Shown here one piece after another: positions 16,530-24,833 of a stretch of DNA of 64,000 bases. This DNA is from Chloroflexota bacterium (GTDB lineage Bacteria; Chloroflexota; Anaerolineae; J102). The stretch spans positions 1-64,000 of the forward strand of contig JAKOVD010000144.1 of the NCBI GenBank assembly GCA_029782215.1, written 5' to 3'. The notes under the pieces are model-generated. The model had not been told where the DNA came from and ran no database searches. It worked only from the letters and a program-made list of their open reading frames with translations. The position numbers were made by a program, and so were the translations under genes. Positions within the stretch are counted from its first letter, which is position 1. Every line of letters begins with the position of its first letter.

Positions 16530-18023
16530 TCAGGTGAGTTGTGGAATGATAGCAAGAAACAGGGCTTGCAGCGTAACCAGGGTCAGCAGGACGAGGGCTG
16601 CCGCGCCCCACCAGCGATAGCGAATGACCGGCCAGCGGCTGTGCGCTGCCAGCCCCACTGAGGCCGCTGCCGCTAGCGCCAGCACGGGGCCGTTGACGTC
16701 GCCGCTCAGGAAGCCCTGGACGAGGATGAACACAGTGACGAGCACACCCGCCAGGGCGCCCCAGCGGCTGCCGCCAGGGGTGCGCAGACCGTCGAGCCCC
16801 ACGGCAAAAGCAATGGCCAGCGGCAGCAGCGCCGGAAACAGATAGCGTCCCTGATGCTGGACAAAACCGAGGTTATACCAGACATAGGCGGCGCCCACCA
16901 GGGCAACCTGCAGGGCCAGCAGGGCGACTCCCCGGCGCGCAAAGGAACCAAGTTCGCCCCATCCCTGTCGCCAGCGCCAGAGCAAGCCGACGACGACGAA
17001 GATGCTGAGGAGCGCCAGGAGCGCGTAGACGCGGCCGTCCATGAACACGCCCAGCCAACCGAACACCCCCCAAAAGGAACGGAAAGTAAACCCGACCAGG
17101 CGATCCAGGTAGCTGGCCCAGCCATAACCGGCAATCCAGTCGATCGTGCGCGGCTGCCCCGTAACAATGGCATCATGCCGGGCCAGGCCAAAGGGATCCG
17201 TCGGACCATACACGGTAAGGTTGCGCAACCACCAGGCCAGGGGCATTCCTAGGGCCGGGGCCAGCACGGCCAGGGCGCTGCGCCAGGCCGATCCGCGCCC
17301 GCCCTCGCGTCCCCAGTTCTGCCGGGCCTGCCAGAGCCAGACAACGAAGAGCATCGGCAGCAGGATATAGGCCTGCAGCTTCGACAACAGCGCCAGACCC
17401 ACGATCAGTCCGGTCAGGAGCCAGGCGCGGGTCGTGGAACGCGGGCGCTGCAGGTGGCCCAACAGCCGGTAAACACCGGCCGCGATCAGAAGCTCTGTCA
17501 GGCTGTCATTGTTGATGCTTGCCATCATGGCAATGTGCATGGGCAGCAGCCCGGCAAACCCTGCGGCCACGATCGCCAGGTCCAGTCGCCTGGGAAAAAG
17601 GCGCACGGCGCTGGCCCACACCAACACAATCACCCCTGCCCCAAGCAGCACGCCGAGCAGGCGCAGGGCGAGCACCTGACGGGCCACGGTCTGGCCTACA
17701 ACGGCCAGGAACACGGGCGTTGCCACCGCATAGTAGAGCGGCGGCTGGTGCCCCTCGTAGCGGAGCTGGTCGACGCTCATGTCGGCCGGGAAGCGGCGGG
17801 CCTTGATCGCGTTGAGATAGGTTTGGTCGTAGTCGCCGGGGTGCAGAACGGGCAGCGTTCCGGTGAGCGCCACCTGTCGCACATAGTTGAAGTGCGCGGG
17901 TTCGTCGGGCGCCTGCCAGGGCGGGGTCAAAGCGGCGTAGAGCGTCCCCAAAGCCAGATAGGCGATGAGGACCAGCGCCAGCGGCAGATAGCGCGCCAGG
18001 TAATTGCGGGAACGCTGGGTCAC
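16530..18023 (-). CDS. GT-C family membrane glycosyltransferase (PMT/DUF2142-like)
   Basis: A 497-residue membrane protein with about 11 hydrophobic helices. The first loop holds PPWQAPDEPAHFNYVRQ, where the DE pair is the typical catalytic acidic site of GT-C enzymes that use polyprenyl-phosphate sugars. EGHQPPLYY follows in the next loop. It likely transfers a sugar on the outer face of the membrane, perhaps to the secreted proteins encoded just downstream (inference). GTG start at 18023, 27 bases after the murA stop, so it is in the same transcription unit. Confidence 0.75.
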   Translation of the reverse strand: MTQRSRNYLARYLPLALVLIAYLALGTLYAALTPPWQAPDEPAHFNYVRQVALTGTLPVLHPGDYDQTYLNAIKARRFPADMSVDQLRYEGHQPPLYYAVATPVFLAVVGQTVARQVLALRLLGVLLGAGVIVLVWASAVRLFPRRLDLAIVAAGFAGLLPMHIAMMASINNDSLTELLIAAGVYRLLGHLQRPRSTTRAWLLTGLIVGLALLSKLQAYILLPMLFVVWLWQARQNWGREGGRGSAWRSALAVLAPALGMPLAWWLRNLTVYGPTDPFGLARHDAIVTGQPRTIDWIAGYGWASYLDRLVGFTFRSFWGVFGWLGVFMDGRVYALLALLSIFVVVGLLWRWRQGWGELGSFARRGVALLALQVALVGAAYVWYNLGFVQHQGRYLFPALLPLAIAFAVGLDGLRTPGGSRWGALAGVLVTVFILVQGFLSGDVNGPVLALAAAASVGLAAHSRWPVIRYRWWGAAALVLLTLVTLQALFLAIIPQLT

Positions 18024-18050
18024 AGGGACACGAACAAGACGGGGAACGGC

Positions 18051-19364
18051 TCAGGCCAGGAACGAGTCAGGAGGACGCCGGCGCGAAATGCTGGCACCGA
18101 GCATGCGCAGCTTCTCTTCCAGGCGTTCGTAGCCGCGATCGATCTGATTGACGTTGGCGATGACGCTGGCGCCCTCAGCGGCAAGGGCGGCGATCACCAT
18201 CGCCATGCCTGCACGGATGTCGGGACTGGAGAGCTGCTGGCCGTAGAGGTGGGAAGGCCCCACGACCACCGCCCGGTGCGGGTCGCACAGGATGATGCGA
18301 GCGCCCATGGTGATCAACTTGTCCACGAAGTAGAGGCGGCTCTCGAACATCTTCTCGTGGATAAGCACCGTGCCCTCGGCTTGGGTGGCCACCACCAGGG
18401 CAATGGACAGCAAGTCGGCCGGGAAGTGGGGCCAGGGCCCATCGTCCACCTTGGGCACAGCGCCGCCAACGTCCATGGCGATGTGTAGGTGCTGTTCATC
18501 GCCCACCACCAGGTCGTTACCGTCCAGCCAGCAGTTGACGCCCAGGCGTTCCTTGAAGACGTGCAGCACCATACGCAGGTCAAAGGGGCAGACGTCTTTG
18601 ATCCGCAGCTCGCCACGGGTCACGGCGCCCAGGCCCAGGAAGGACCCAATCTCGAGCAAATCAGGGCCGATGGTGAACTCGCCGCCGTGCAGGCGTTCGG
18701 CGCCCCGCACCGTCAGCGTGTTGCTGGCAATGCCATCGATCGACGCTCCCATGCCCACCAGCATGTGGCAGAGATTCTGCACGTGGGGCTCGGAAGCAGC
18801 GTTGCGGATAACCGTCGTTTCCGGGATGAGGGCGGCAGCCATCAGCGCGTTCTCGGTGCCGGTGACGCTGGCCTCATCCAACATGATGTCAGTCCCGTGC
18901 AGACGGCGGGCTTGAATGACGATCTGCAGGGTGGCGGCATCGACCTCTATCGTAGCGCCCATGGATTCGAAGGCGAGCAGGTGCGTATCGATGCGCCGCC
19001 GACCGATCATATCCCCTCCCGGCGGAGGCAGTTCCACCCGGCCGAAACGGCCCAACATGGGCCCGGCGAGGAGGATGGAGGCCCGTATCTGCCGGCAGAG
19101 CTCGGGAGACAGGCGACGTGTCTCCACGTTGGCAGCCTGCAGGGTCAGGCTGCTGCCCTTGCTGCTCACCACGCGCACGCCCAGGTTGCGTAGGAGGTCC
19201 ACCATGATGTTGACATCGCCGATGTGCGGCAGGTTGTGCAGAGTCACCGGCTCCTCGGTCAGCAGGGCAGCCGCCACCATGGGCAGCGCTGCATTCTTGT
19301 TTCCTGCTACGCGGACTTCACCCTGCAGGGGCCGTCCGCCCTGGATGACAAATGAATCAGTCAA
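18051..19364 (-). CDS. murA: UDP-GlcNAc 1-carboxyvinyltransferase MurA, Asp variant
   Basis: A 437-residue enzyme that transfers enolpyruvate from PEP to UDP-GlcNAc, the first step of peptidoglycan synthesis. [10 protein letters not shown] carries the catalytic Lys, [13 protein letters not shown] the substrate arginine, and DIRAGMAMV the late motif. The loop that reads PGGC in most MurA proteins reads PPPGGDMIG, with Asp (codon 19011-19013) at the E. coli Cys115 position. Asp variants work but resist fosfomycin. I take a TTG start at 19364 because AGGAGG lies 9 bases upstream; ATG at 19406 would add 14 unconserved residues. Co-directional with the SAM hydrolase upstream. Confidence 0.94.
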   Translation of the reverse strand: MTDSFVIQGGRPLQGEVRVAGNKNAALPMVAAALLTEEPVTLHNLPHIGDVNIMVDLLRNLGVRVVSSKGSSLTLQAANVETRRLSPELCRQIRASILLAGPMLGRFGRVELPPPGGDMIGRRRIDTHLLAFESMGATIEVDAATLQIVIQARRLHGTDIMLDEASVTGTENALMAAALIPETTVIRNAASEPHVQNLCHMLVGMGASIDGIASNTLTVRGAERLHGGEFTIGPDLLEIGSFLGLGAVTRGELRIKDVCPFDLRMVLHVFKERLGVNCWLDGNDLVVGDEQHLHIAMDVGGAVPKVDDGPWPHFPADLLSIALVVATQAEGTVLIHEKMFESRLYFVDKLITMGARIILCDPHRAVVVGPSHLYGQQLSSPDIRAGMAMVIAALAAEGASVIANVNQIDRGYERLEEKLRMLGASISRRRPPDSFLA

Positions 19365-19457
19365 GTTGCCGCTCCTCCTCGTCGCGCTCTTGATGAATGG
19401 TCTCAATGGGGCCGCTTGTCCTGCTGTATCGCAGGCGTGTGGCGTGTTTGAGGACGT

Positions 19458-20282
19458 TCACGGCTGCGCCCCGGTTCCCGGCGATTGTCCCGGCCCTGCG
19501 GCGCCCACCCGCGCCTGGATGACCGCGCCTTCGCCCAGGCCCAGCCGCGCGGCTGCGCTGCCGTTGCGCACCGCCACCTCGACCCAACCGCTGCTGCCGC
19601 CCAAAACCAGCAGCTCACCCACCGGCACGCGACCATAGGTCAGGTTGAAACCAACGATCTCCAGCTCGCCGATGGTGAAGGTCCACGCGGTGTCAGCAGC
19701 CAGCCAGGCGGATGGAATGTCGGTGATCAGGTTGCCAAAATGGTCCACGTACACCACCTGGCCGCGCAGACCACCATCGTCGCATCGTTCCGCCTGGTGC
19801 ACCGGCAGGACCACTGGATCGGTCACCTCGGGTCCCAGGCTGGACGGAGGCGCCCCGCGGGCAATGTGCGCCGCTACGGGGGCAAACAGATCGCGACCGT
19901 GGAAGGTGAGGCTGAGGTCGGGGAGATGGTAGTTCGTATTGGCCAGCAGCCGTATCTGCGCCACCCGTTCGGTTTGGTAGACGCGGCTGAAGATGCCGTT
20001 ATCCGGCCCGACAAACGCCGCTGTTTCCGTAAAGACCGCGATGGGGCGCCGGTCACTACCCACGCCGGGGTCCACCACGGCGACATGGGTGGTCCCATGC
20101 CGGAAATAGGGGGCCGCTGTCGCCAGGACAAAGGCCGCCTGGGCGACGTTTTGCGGGGCGATGTGGTGTGAGATGTCCACAATCTGGGCGGAAGGCAGAA
20201 TGGAGAGAATGACGCCCTTCATCGCGCCGACATAGCCGTCGTTTAACCCGAAATCGGTGGTGAGGGTGATCAACGCTGACAT
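19458..20282 (-). CDS. SAM hydrolase / hydroxide adenosyltransferase (DUF62 family)
   Basis: A 274-residue protein beginning MSALITLTTDFGLNDGYVG. The family splits S-adenosylmethionine into adenosine and methionine using hydroxide. The Asp-Arg-His set is visible: TDFG near residue 10, GSDRRPI near 75, and FHGRD near 125. VYVDHFGNLITDI marks the start of the C-terminal beta domain. The ATG at 20282 is preferred over ATG 20309 because the likely promoter -10 ends one base before the latter. It heads the minus-strand unit with murA. Confidence 0.88.
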   Translation of the reverse strand: MSALITLTTDFGLNDGYVGAMKGVILSILPSAQIVDISHHIAPQNVAQAAFVLATAAPYFRHGTTHVAVVDPGVGSDRRPIAVFTETAAFVGPDNGIFSRVYQTERVAQIRLLANTNYHLPDLSLTFHGRDLFAPVAAHIARGAPPSSLGPEVTDPVVLPVHQAERCDDGGLRGQVVYVDHFGNLITDIPSAWLAADTAWTFTIGELEIVGFNLTYGRVPVGELLVLGGSSGWVEVAVRNGSAAARLGLGEGAVIQARVGAAGPGQSPGTGAQP

Positions 20283-20310
20283 CGAGACAAGACCAGACTC
20301 CTTGCCCATG

Positions 20311-20340
20311 ATTGTAGCGGCGCTAACGACTGGGCAACAA
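20311..20340 (-). promoter_or_regulatory. Promoter for the SAM hydrolase-murA unit
   Basis: On the minus strand TTGTTG (20335-20340), 18-base spacer, TACAAT (20311-20316). The start codon is at 20282. It is back to back with the SCP2 gene promoter. Confidence 0.45.
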
Positions 20341-20393
20341 AGGCGACAGGCGGCATGGTGGGCCGCGCGAGGAGTCGCGCTGTGCACGCTGCC

Positions 20394-20424
20394 TTGCTGT
20401 GGCTGCATGCTTGCATGCTATAAT
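20394..20424 (+). promoter_or_regulatory. Candidate promoter for the SCP2 gene
   Basis: Consensus TATAAT at 20419-20424. The best -35 is TTGCTG at 20394-20399, 19 bases away, which is long. The spacer holds two copies of GCATGC. Confidence 0.4.
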
Positions 20425-20482
20425 CACACGACGCAGTGCGTCATCTACCCACCACACCCCAACATCATAGCGGAGGTCAGGC

Positions 20483-20899
20483 ATGGCTTATCTCTTTCCC
20501 TCGGCCGAATGGGTTGCCGCGTTCAAAGATGCAGTGAACGCCAGCGAGGCATACAGAGTGTCGGCAGCGAAATGGGAGGGCGACTTCTATTTCAACGTCG
20601 AACCCAAGGGCTCCCTGAAGGAACCGGTCTCATTCTACCTGGATCTTTGGCATGGCGAGTGCCGCGAAGCTCACCTTGTCAGCGATCCCAGCGCTAAGAA
20701 GCCGGAATTTGAGATCTCGGGCACCATTGACACCTATCGCAAGATCTTCAGACACGAGCTTGACCCGATCAAGGCGCTGGTCAGCCGCCAGCTCAAGCTG
20801 AAGGGCAACCTCGGCAAGATCATGCGTTCGGTCAAAGCCACCCTGGACCTGGTCAACTCAGCCAGCAGTGTGCCCACCACCTATCCGGACGAGGCCTAA
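20483..20899 (+). CDS. SCP2 sterol-binding domain protein
   Basis: A 138-residue cytosolic protein. The last 60 residues, with the pattern P-E-F-E-I-S-G and LVSRQLKLKGNLGKIMR, match the C-terminal half of the SCP2 fold, which binds lipids in a hydrophobic tunnel. GGAGGTCAGGC precedes the ATG. It is followed after 3 bases by an iron alcohol dehydrogenase and then an aldehyde ferredoxin oxidoreductase, so it may hold a lipidic alcohol or aldehyde for these enzymes (inference). A second SCP2-like gene lies at 27338. Confidence 0.8.
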   Translation: MAYLFPSAEWVAAFKDAVNASEAYRVSAAKWEGDFYFNVEPKGSLKEPVSFYLDLWHGECREAHLVSDPSAKKPEFEISGTIDTYRKIFRHELDPIKALVSRQLKLKGNLGKIMRSVKATLDLVNSASSVPTTYPDEA

Positions 20900-20902
20900 G
20901 CC

Positions 20903-22069
20903 ATGTGGTTCTTCGACTGCCCTGAGATTGTCTACGGCGAGGAGGCCCTGGGCCATCTTGAGACACTCCGGGGTGAGCGCGCCTTCATCGTGACCGATGC
21001 CGTGCTGCACCGGCTGGGCTATACCGAGCGCGTGGCGGAGAAGCTGCACGCTGCCGGGATGCTGGTCGAGGCTTTCACCGAGGTGGAGCCGGAACCATCG
21101 CTGCAGACCGTCCAGAAGGGCGCAGCCAAGATGCTCGAGTTCAGGCCCGACTGGATCGTCGGCTTGGGAGGGGGGTCCTCGCTGGACGCAGCCAAGGCAA
21201 TGTGGGTGCTCTACGAGCGCCCCGACCTGCAGCCTGACGAGATCAGCCCGATGATGGACCTGAATATCGGCAAGTTGGCGCGTCTGGTCGCCATCCCCAC
21301 GACGGCCGGGACCGGCTCCGAGGCCACATGGGCGACCGTCCTCACCGACAAGAGCGATGGCCGCAAACTGGCCCTGGGCTCCCGCGAGACAGTGCCGACC
21401 ATGGCCATCGTCGACCCCGCCATGACGCGCAACCTGCCGCCGCGCGTTACCGCCGATACGGGCCTCGATGCCCTGTCGCACGCCATCGAAGGCTATCTTT
21501 CGACCTTTCACAACGATTTCACCGACGGCATCTGCCTGAAGGCCATCCAGCTCATCTTCGAGTACCTGCCGCGCGCCTATGACGACGGCAGCGACCTGGA
21601 AGCACGCGAACACATGGCCAATGCCGCCACGCTGGCCGGACTCGGCTTCATCAACTCCTGGGCGTCGCTGGCGCATGCCACCGGTCACGCCTTCGGCGGC
21701 AACTTCAAAGTGCCGCATGGACGCAGCGTCAACCTCTTCCTTCCCTACACGCTTGAGTACATGGCCCAGGCGCACGAGGCGACGCGCTTCCAGGATATTG
21801 CCCACAGCCTCCATCTGCATGCCGTGGATGAACGGGACGCGGCGCGCTTGGTCATCGGGGCCATCCGCGAACTGCACGCCCGGGTGGATCAGCCGCGGAC
21901 CGTTGCCGAATTGGGCATCGACCAATCCGACTACGAGGAAATGCTGGAAACGTTGTGTGAGTTTGCGGAAGGTGATGGCACCTATATCAGCGGCGTGCGC
22001 GTTCCTGAGCGGGACGATCTGCGCCGCCTGTTCATGTGCGTCTACGACGGCAAGACCGTTGACTTCTAG
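20903..22069 (+). CDS. Iron-containing alcohol dehydrogenase
   Basis: A 388-residue group III alcohol dehydrogenase. The NAD(P)-binding loop is VGLGGGSSLDAAKAM (about 90-104). Metal ligands are in LDALSHAIEGYLS (Asp and His) and HATGHAFGGNFKVPHG (two His near residues 262 and 277). TTAGTGSEATWATVLT is the conserved cofactor stretch. It interconverts an alcohol and an aldehyde. The next gene oxidises aldehydes with ferredoxin, so together they could take an alcohol to a carboxylate. Substrate not predictable. Confidence 0.92.
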   Translation: MWFFDCPEIVYGEEALGHLETLRGERAFIVTDAVLHRLGYTERVAEKLHAAGMLVEAFTEVEPEPSLQTVQKGAAKMLEFRPDWIVGLGGGSSLDAAKAMWVLYERPDLQPDEISPMMDLNIGKLARLVAIPTTAGTGSEATWATVLTDKSDGRKLALGSRETVPTMAIVDPAMTRNLPPRVTADTGLDALSHAIEGYLSTFHNDFTDGICLKAIQLIFEYLPRAYDDGSDLEAREHMANAATLAGLGFINSWASLAHATGHAFGGNFKVPHGRSVNLFLPYTLEYMAQAHEATRFQDIAHSLHLHAVDERDAARLVIGAIRELHARVDQPRTVAELGIDQSDYEEMLETLCEFAEGDGTYISGVRVPERDDLRRLFMCVYDGKTVDF

Positions 22070-22089
22070 CAGCACTTCCGTTCCCTGTG

Positions 22090-23994
22090 ATGTCCATCCG
22101 CCAATCCTTCACCCCTGCCCCGCCAGCCGTGCTGGCGGGGTACATGGGGAAGATCCTGCGCGTTGATCTCAGCAGCGGCCGCCTGTGGGACGAGCCGATC
22201 AATGAGGCGTACGCCCGGCAGTTCGTGGGCGGCAGCGGCTTGGCCGCGCGCTACCTGGCCGATCTGGCCGGATCTGCGACGGATCCGCTCGGCCCTGAGA
22301 ACCCCCTCATCTTCATGACCGGGCCGCTGGTCGGCACCACCACGCCGGCTGCAGGCCGCTTCTCGGTCGTCGCCCGTTCTCCGGCCACGGGGCTGACCGG
22401 CGAGGGCAATTCCGGTGGTTTCTGGGGTCCGGAACTGCGCCGCACCGGCTATGATGGCATCATTGTCACTGGACGGGCTGAGCAGCCCGTGTGGCTGGAG
22501 CTGCGGGAGGGAACGGCCCCGCGCCTGCACGATGCCACCGCCCTCTGGGGGATGGACATGTATGCCGTGCAGGATGCGGTGAAGGCCGCAATGGGCGACC
22601 CACGAACGCGGGTGGCGTGCATCGGCCCGGCTGGCGAAAACCAGGTGCTCTATGCAGGGGTGATGAACGACCACGGACGCGCGGCGGCTCGCACCGGTCT
22701 TGGCGCCGTTATGGGCAGCAAGAACCTCAAAGCCATCGGCGTGCGCGGCAGGGCGGATGTGCCGCTGCATGACCCCAATGCCAACAAGCAGGTCAACCGC
22801 GCGGTCACAAACCATGTGGTCGAAGACCTGACTGCCCAGATGATGCGGCTGGGCGGCACGATCATGAGCATGGATGTGGGGCCCATCGTCGGCGATGTCT
22901 CTGCCTTCTATTACGCCACCACCGACCTGCAGGGCATCGAGGACAGCGTCAACGCCGGACAACTGAGCGACAACTACCTGATCAAGCACGTTCCCTGTTT
23001 CCGCTGCCCGATCGCCTGCGGGCGCGAGGTCAAGCTGCCCGCCTACGAACTGCCGAAGATCGACGGGCCGGAATATGAAACCGCCGTCGCCTTTGGCCCC
23101 CAGATCGGCAACCACAACCTGGAAGATGTGGCCTACGCCGGTCATTTGTGCAACGTCTACGGACTCGACACCATCTCCTGCGGCTCAACCATCGCTTTTG
23201 CCTACTCACTCTACGAGGCAGACATCATCGATGCGTCGGTGACGGACGGACTCGAGCTGCGGTGGGGCGATGCCAAACCCGCCCTGGCCCTGATCGAGAA
23301 GATCGCCTACCGCCAGGGCTTCGGGGATCTGTTGGCGCAGGGCGCCGCACGTATGGGCGAGGCGCTTGGCGTCGCCGAGCTGGCGGTGCACGTCAACAAG
23401 CTGGAGCTACCCTTCCATGATGTCCGCGCCCATGCGGGCATGGGCCTGGTCTACGCCACCGCCACGCGCGGCGCCTGCCACATGGCGGGTGACGTCTATC
23501 ACTGGGAGCAGGGGCGGGAAGCGCCCGAAATCGGCATCGGCTACGGCGACCCCCATGAGGAGTCGCCAGAAAAGGTCGAGAACACCGCCCGGATCATCGA
23601 CCTGCGAGCCTTCACCAACAGCGCCATCCTCTGCCATTTCGAGGATATCGAGGTGCCGTCCCTGCTCGATCTGTTCGGCACTATCACAGGCTGGTATTGG
23701 ACGCCCGAGGAACTGAGCCGGACCGGCGAGCGCATCTACACCCTCAAGCGGGTGCTCAATCACCGCTTCGGCCTCACCCGTGCCAACGATACGTTGCCCA
23801 AGCCGGTTTTGAAGATCCTCGATGAGGGTCCCAGCGCCGGCTACACGCCCGACCTCGATACCCTGCTGCGCCTCTACTACCAAGTGCGCGGCTGGGACGC
23901 CGTCACCGGCAAACCCTGCCCGGAGAAGCTGGAGGCCCTGGGACTCGACGAGTTTATCGTCGAGCTCTGGGCGCACACCTATGAGCCTTCCTGA
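22090..23994 (+). CDS. Aldehyde:ferredoxin oxidoreductase (tungsten enzyme family)
   Basis: A 634-residue AOR-family protein that would oxidise aldehydes to acids with a tungsten bis-pterin and a 4Fe-4S cluster, giving electrons to ferredoxin. It opens with GYMGKILRVDLSSGRLW. Cluster ligands are CFRCPIAC (CxxCxxxC) near residue 300 and the distant Cys in LDTISCGSTIAF. GRFSVVARSPATG and NDHGRAAARTGLGAVMGSKNLK are typical pterin-site blocks. GTG 22087 and ATG 22144 are other possible starts; the conserved GYMG upstream of 22144 favours the longer form. Its end overlaps the patatin gene by 14 bases. Confidence 0.92.
   Translation: MSIRQSFTPAPPAVLAGYMGKILRVDLSSGRLWDEPINEAYARQFVGGSGLAARYLADLAGSATDPLGPENPLIFMTGPLVGTTTPAAGRFSVVARSPATGLTGEGNSGGFWGPELRRTGYDGIIVTGRAEQPVWLELREGTAPRLHDATALWGMDMYAVQDAVKAAMGDPRTRVACIGPAGENQVLYAGVMNDHGRAAARTGLGAVMGSKNLKAIGVRGRADVPLHDPNANKQVNRAVTNHVVEDLTAQMMRLGGTIMSMDVGPIVGDVSAFYYATTDLQGIEDSVNAGQLSDNYLIKHVPCFRCPIACGREVKLPAYELPKIDGPEYETAVAFGPQIGNHNLEDVAYAGHLCNVYGLDTISCGSTIAFAYSLYEADIIDASVTDGLELRWGDAKPALALIEKIAYRQGFGDLLAQGAARMGEALGVAELAVHVNKLELPFHDVRAHAGMGLVYATATRGACHMAGDVYHWEQGREAPEIGIGYGDPHEESPEKVENTARIIDLRAFTNSAILCHFEDIEVPSLLDLFGTITGWYWTPEELSRTGERIYTLKRVLNHRFGLTRANDTLPKPVLKILDEGPSAGYTPDLDTLLRLYYQVRGWDAVTGKPCPEKLEALGLDEFIVELWAHTYEPS
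22118..22140 (+). other. Perfect hairpin at the 5' end of the AOR gene
   Basis: CCCCGCCAGC (22118-22127), loop CGT, GCTGGCGGGG (22131-22140), with no U-tract. It lies between the two possible AOR start codons and would hide any ribosome site for the inner ATG at 22144. Confidence 0.4.
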
Positions 23995-24757
23995 GAAACG
24001 CCTGGGCCTGGCCCTCGGCGGGGGAGCTGCGCGCGGTTTCGCCCATGTAGGCGTGCTGCAGGTCCTCTTCGAGGCGGGCATCCAGGTTCATACCGTCACC
24101 GGAACGAGCGTGGGCTCGCTCATCGGCGCCGCGCTGGCAGCCGGCAAGACGTGTGACGAGATCACCTACTTCGGCGAACGGGTCGGCTGGCTATCGCTGA
24201 CCCGCGCCGTGTGGCCGCGTCGCGGTTTCTTGACCTTCCAGCCCCTCGAACGGATGCTGGTGGATTGGCTGGGCGACCTGGACATTGAGAACCTGGTCCT
24301 GCCCTTCGGCTGCGTCGTCACAGATGCCCTCACAGGCGAGGCGCGCTTCTTCTGCGAGGGCAAGCTGGCGCCGCGCGTGCGGGCAAGCTGCAGTGTGCCC
24401 CCCATCGTGCAGCCGGTCCTGATCGATGACTGCTGGTACGTCGACGGCGGTCTGGTGGACAACCTGCCCATTCGTTTTGCCCGCGCCCTCGGCGCTGACC
24501 TTGTCATGGCGGTGAACCTTTTCGGGCCTGCTACCTATCTTCCGACAAGCTTTTGGACCTACAGCACCAACGTGCTCGGACATGCCCTGCTCAAGGCCGG
24601 GGACCCACCGCACAGCGCCGACGTGCTGGTGGAGCCAGAGCTGACGGATTTCAGCCTGCTGGGCTTTAAACGACGTGAGCTGATCGAGCGAGGGCGCGCG
24701 GCGATGGAGCACAAACTGCCGGAACTGCAGGCACTGCTTGCCAGGGACAGTCTTTGA
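23981..24757 (+). CDS. Patatin-like phospholipase (short form)
   Basis: A 258-residue patatin-family serine esterase. The oxyanion glycine run GGGAARGF is at 13-20, the nucleophile elbow is GTSVG with S43, and the catalytic Asp is D155 in VDGGLVDN, so the Ser-Asp dyad is complete. RssA-like in length; no signal peptide. ATG 23981 overlaps the end of the AOR gene by 14 bases, so the two are coupled. It probably acts on membrane lipids or thioesters; substrate unknown. A second, longer patatin is at 27757. Confidence 0.9.
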   Translation: MSLPEKRLGLALGGGAARGFAHVGVLQVLFEAGIQVHTVTGTSVGSLIGAALAAGKTCDEITYFGERVGWLSLTRAVWPRRGFLTFQPLERMLVDWLGDLDIENLVLPFGCVVTDALTGEARFFCEGKLAPRVRASCSVPPIVQPVLIDDCWYVDGGLVDNLPIRFARALGADLVMAVNLFGPATYLPTSFWTYSTNVLGHALLKAGDPPHSADVLVEPELTDFSLLGFKRRELIERGRAAMEHKLPELQALLARDSL

Positions 24758-24783
24758 CCTTCCCTCCTGACGGGGCCTATAAT
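24754..24783 (+). promoter_or_regulatory. Promoter for the SDR-acyltransferase genes
   Basis: TTGACC (24754-24759), 18-base spacer, TATAAT (24778-24783). It overlaps the patatin stop codon; the SDR gene begins at 24834. Confidence 0.6.
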
Positions 24784-24833
24784 CCATCCACTTTTCCGCC
24801 CGGTGCCGGCCGGGCGCAATCAGGAGTCAGCCG

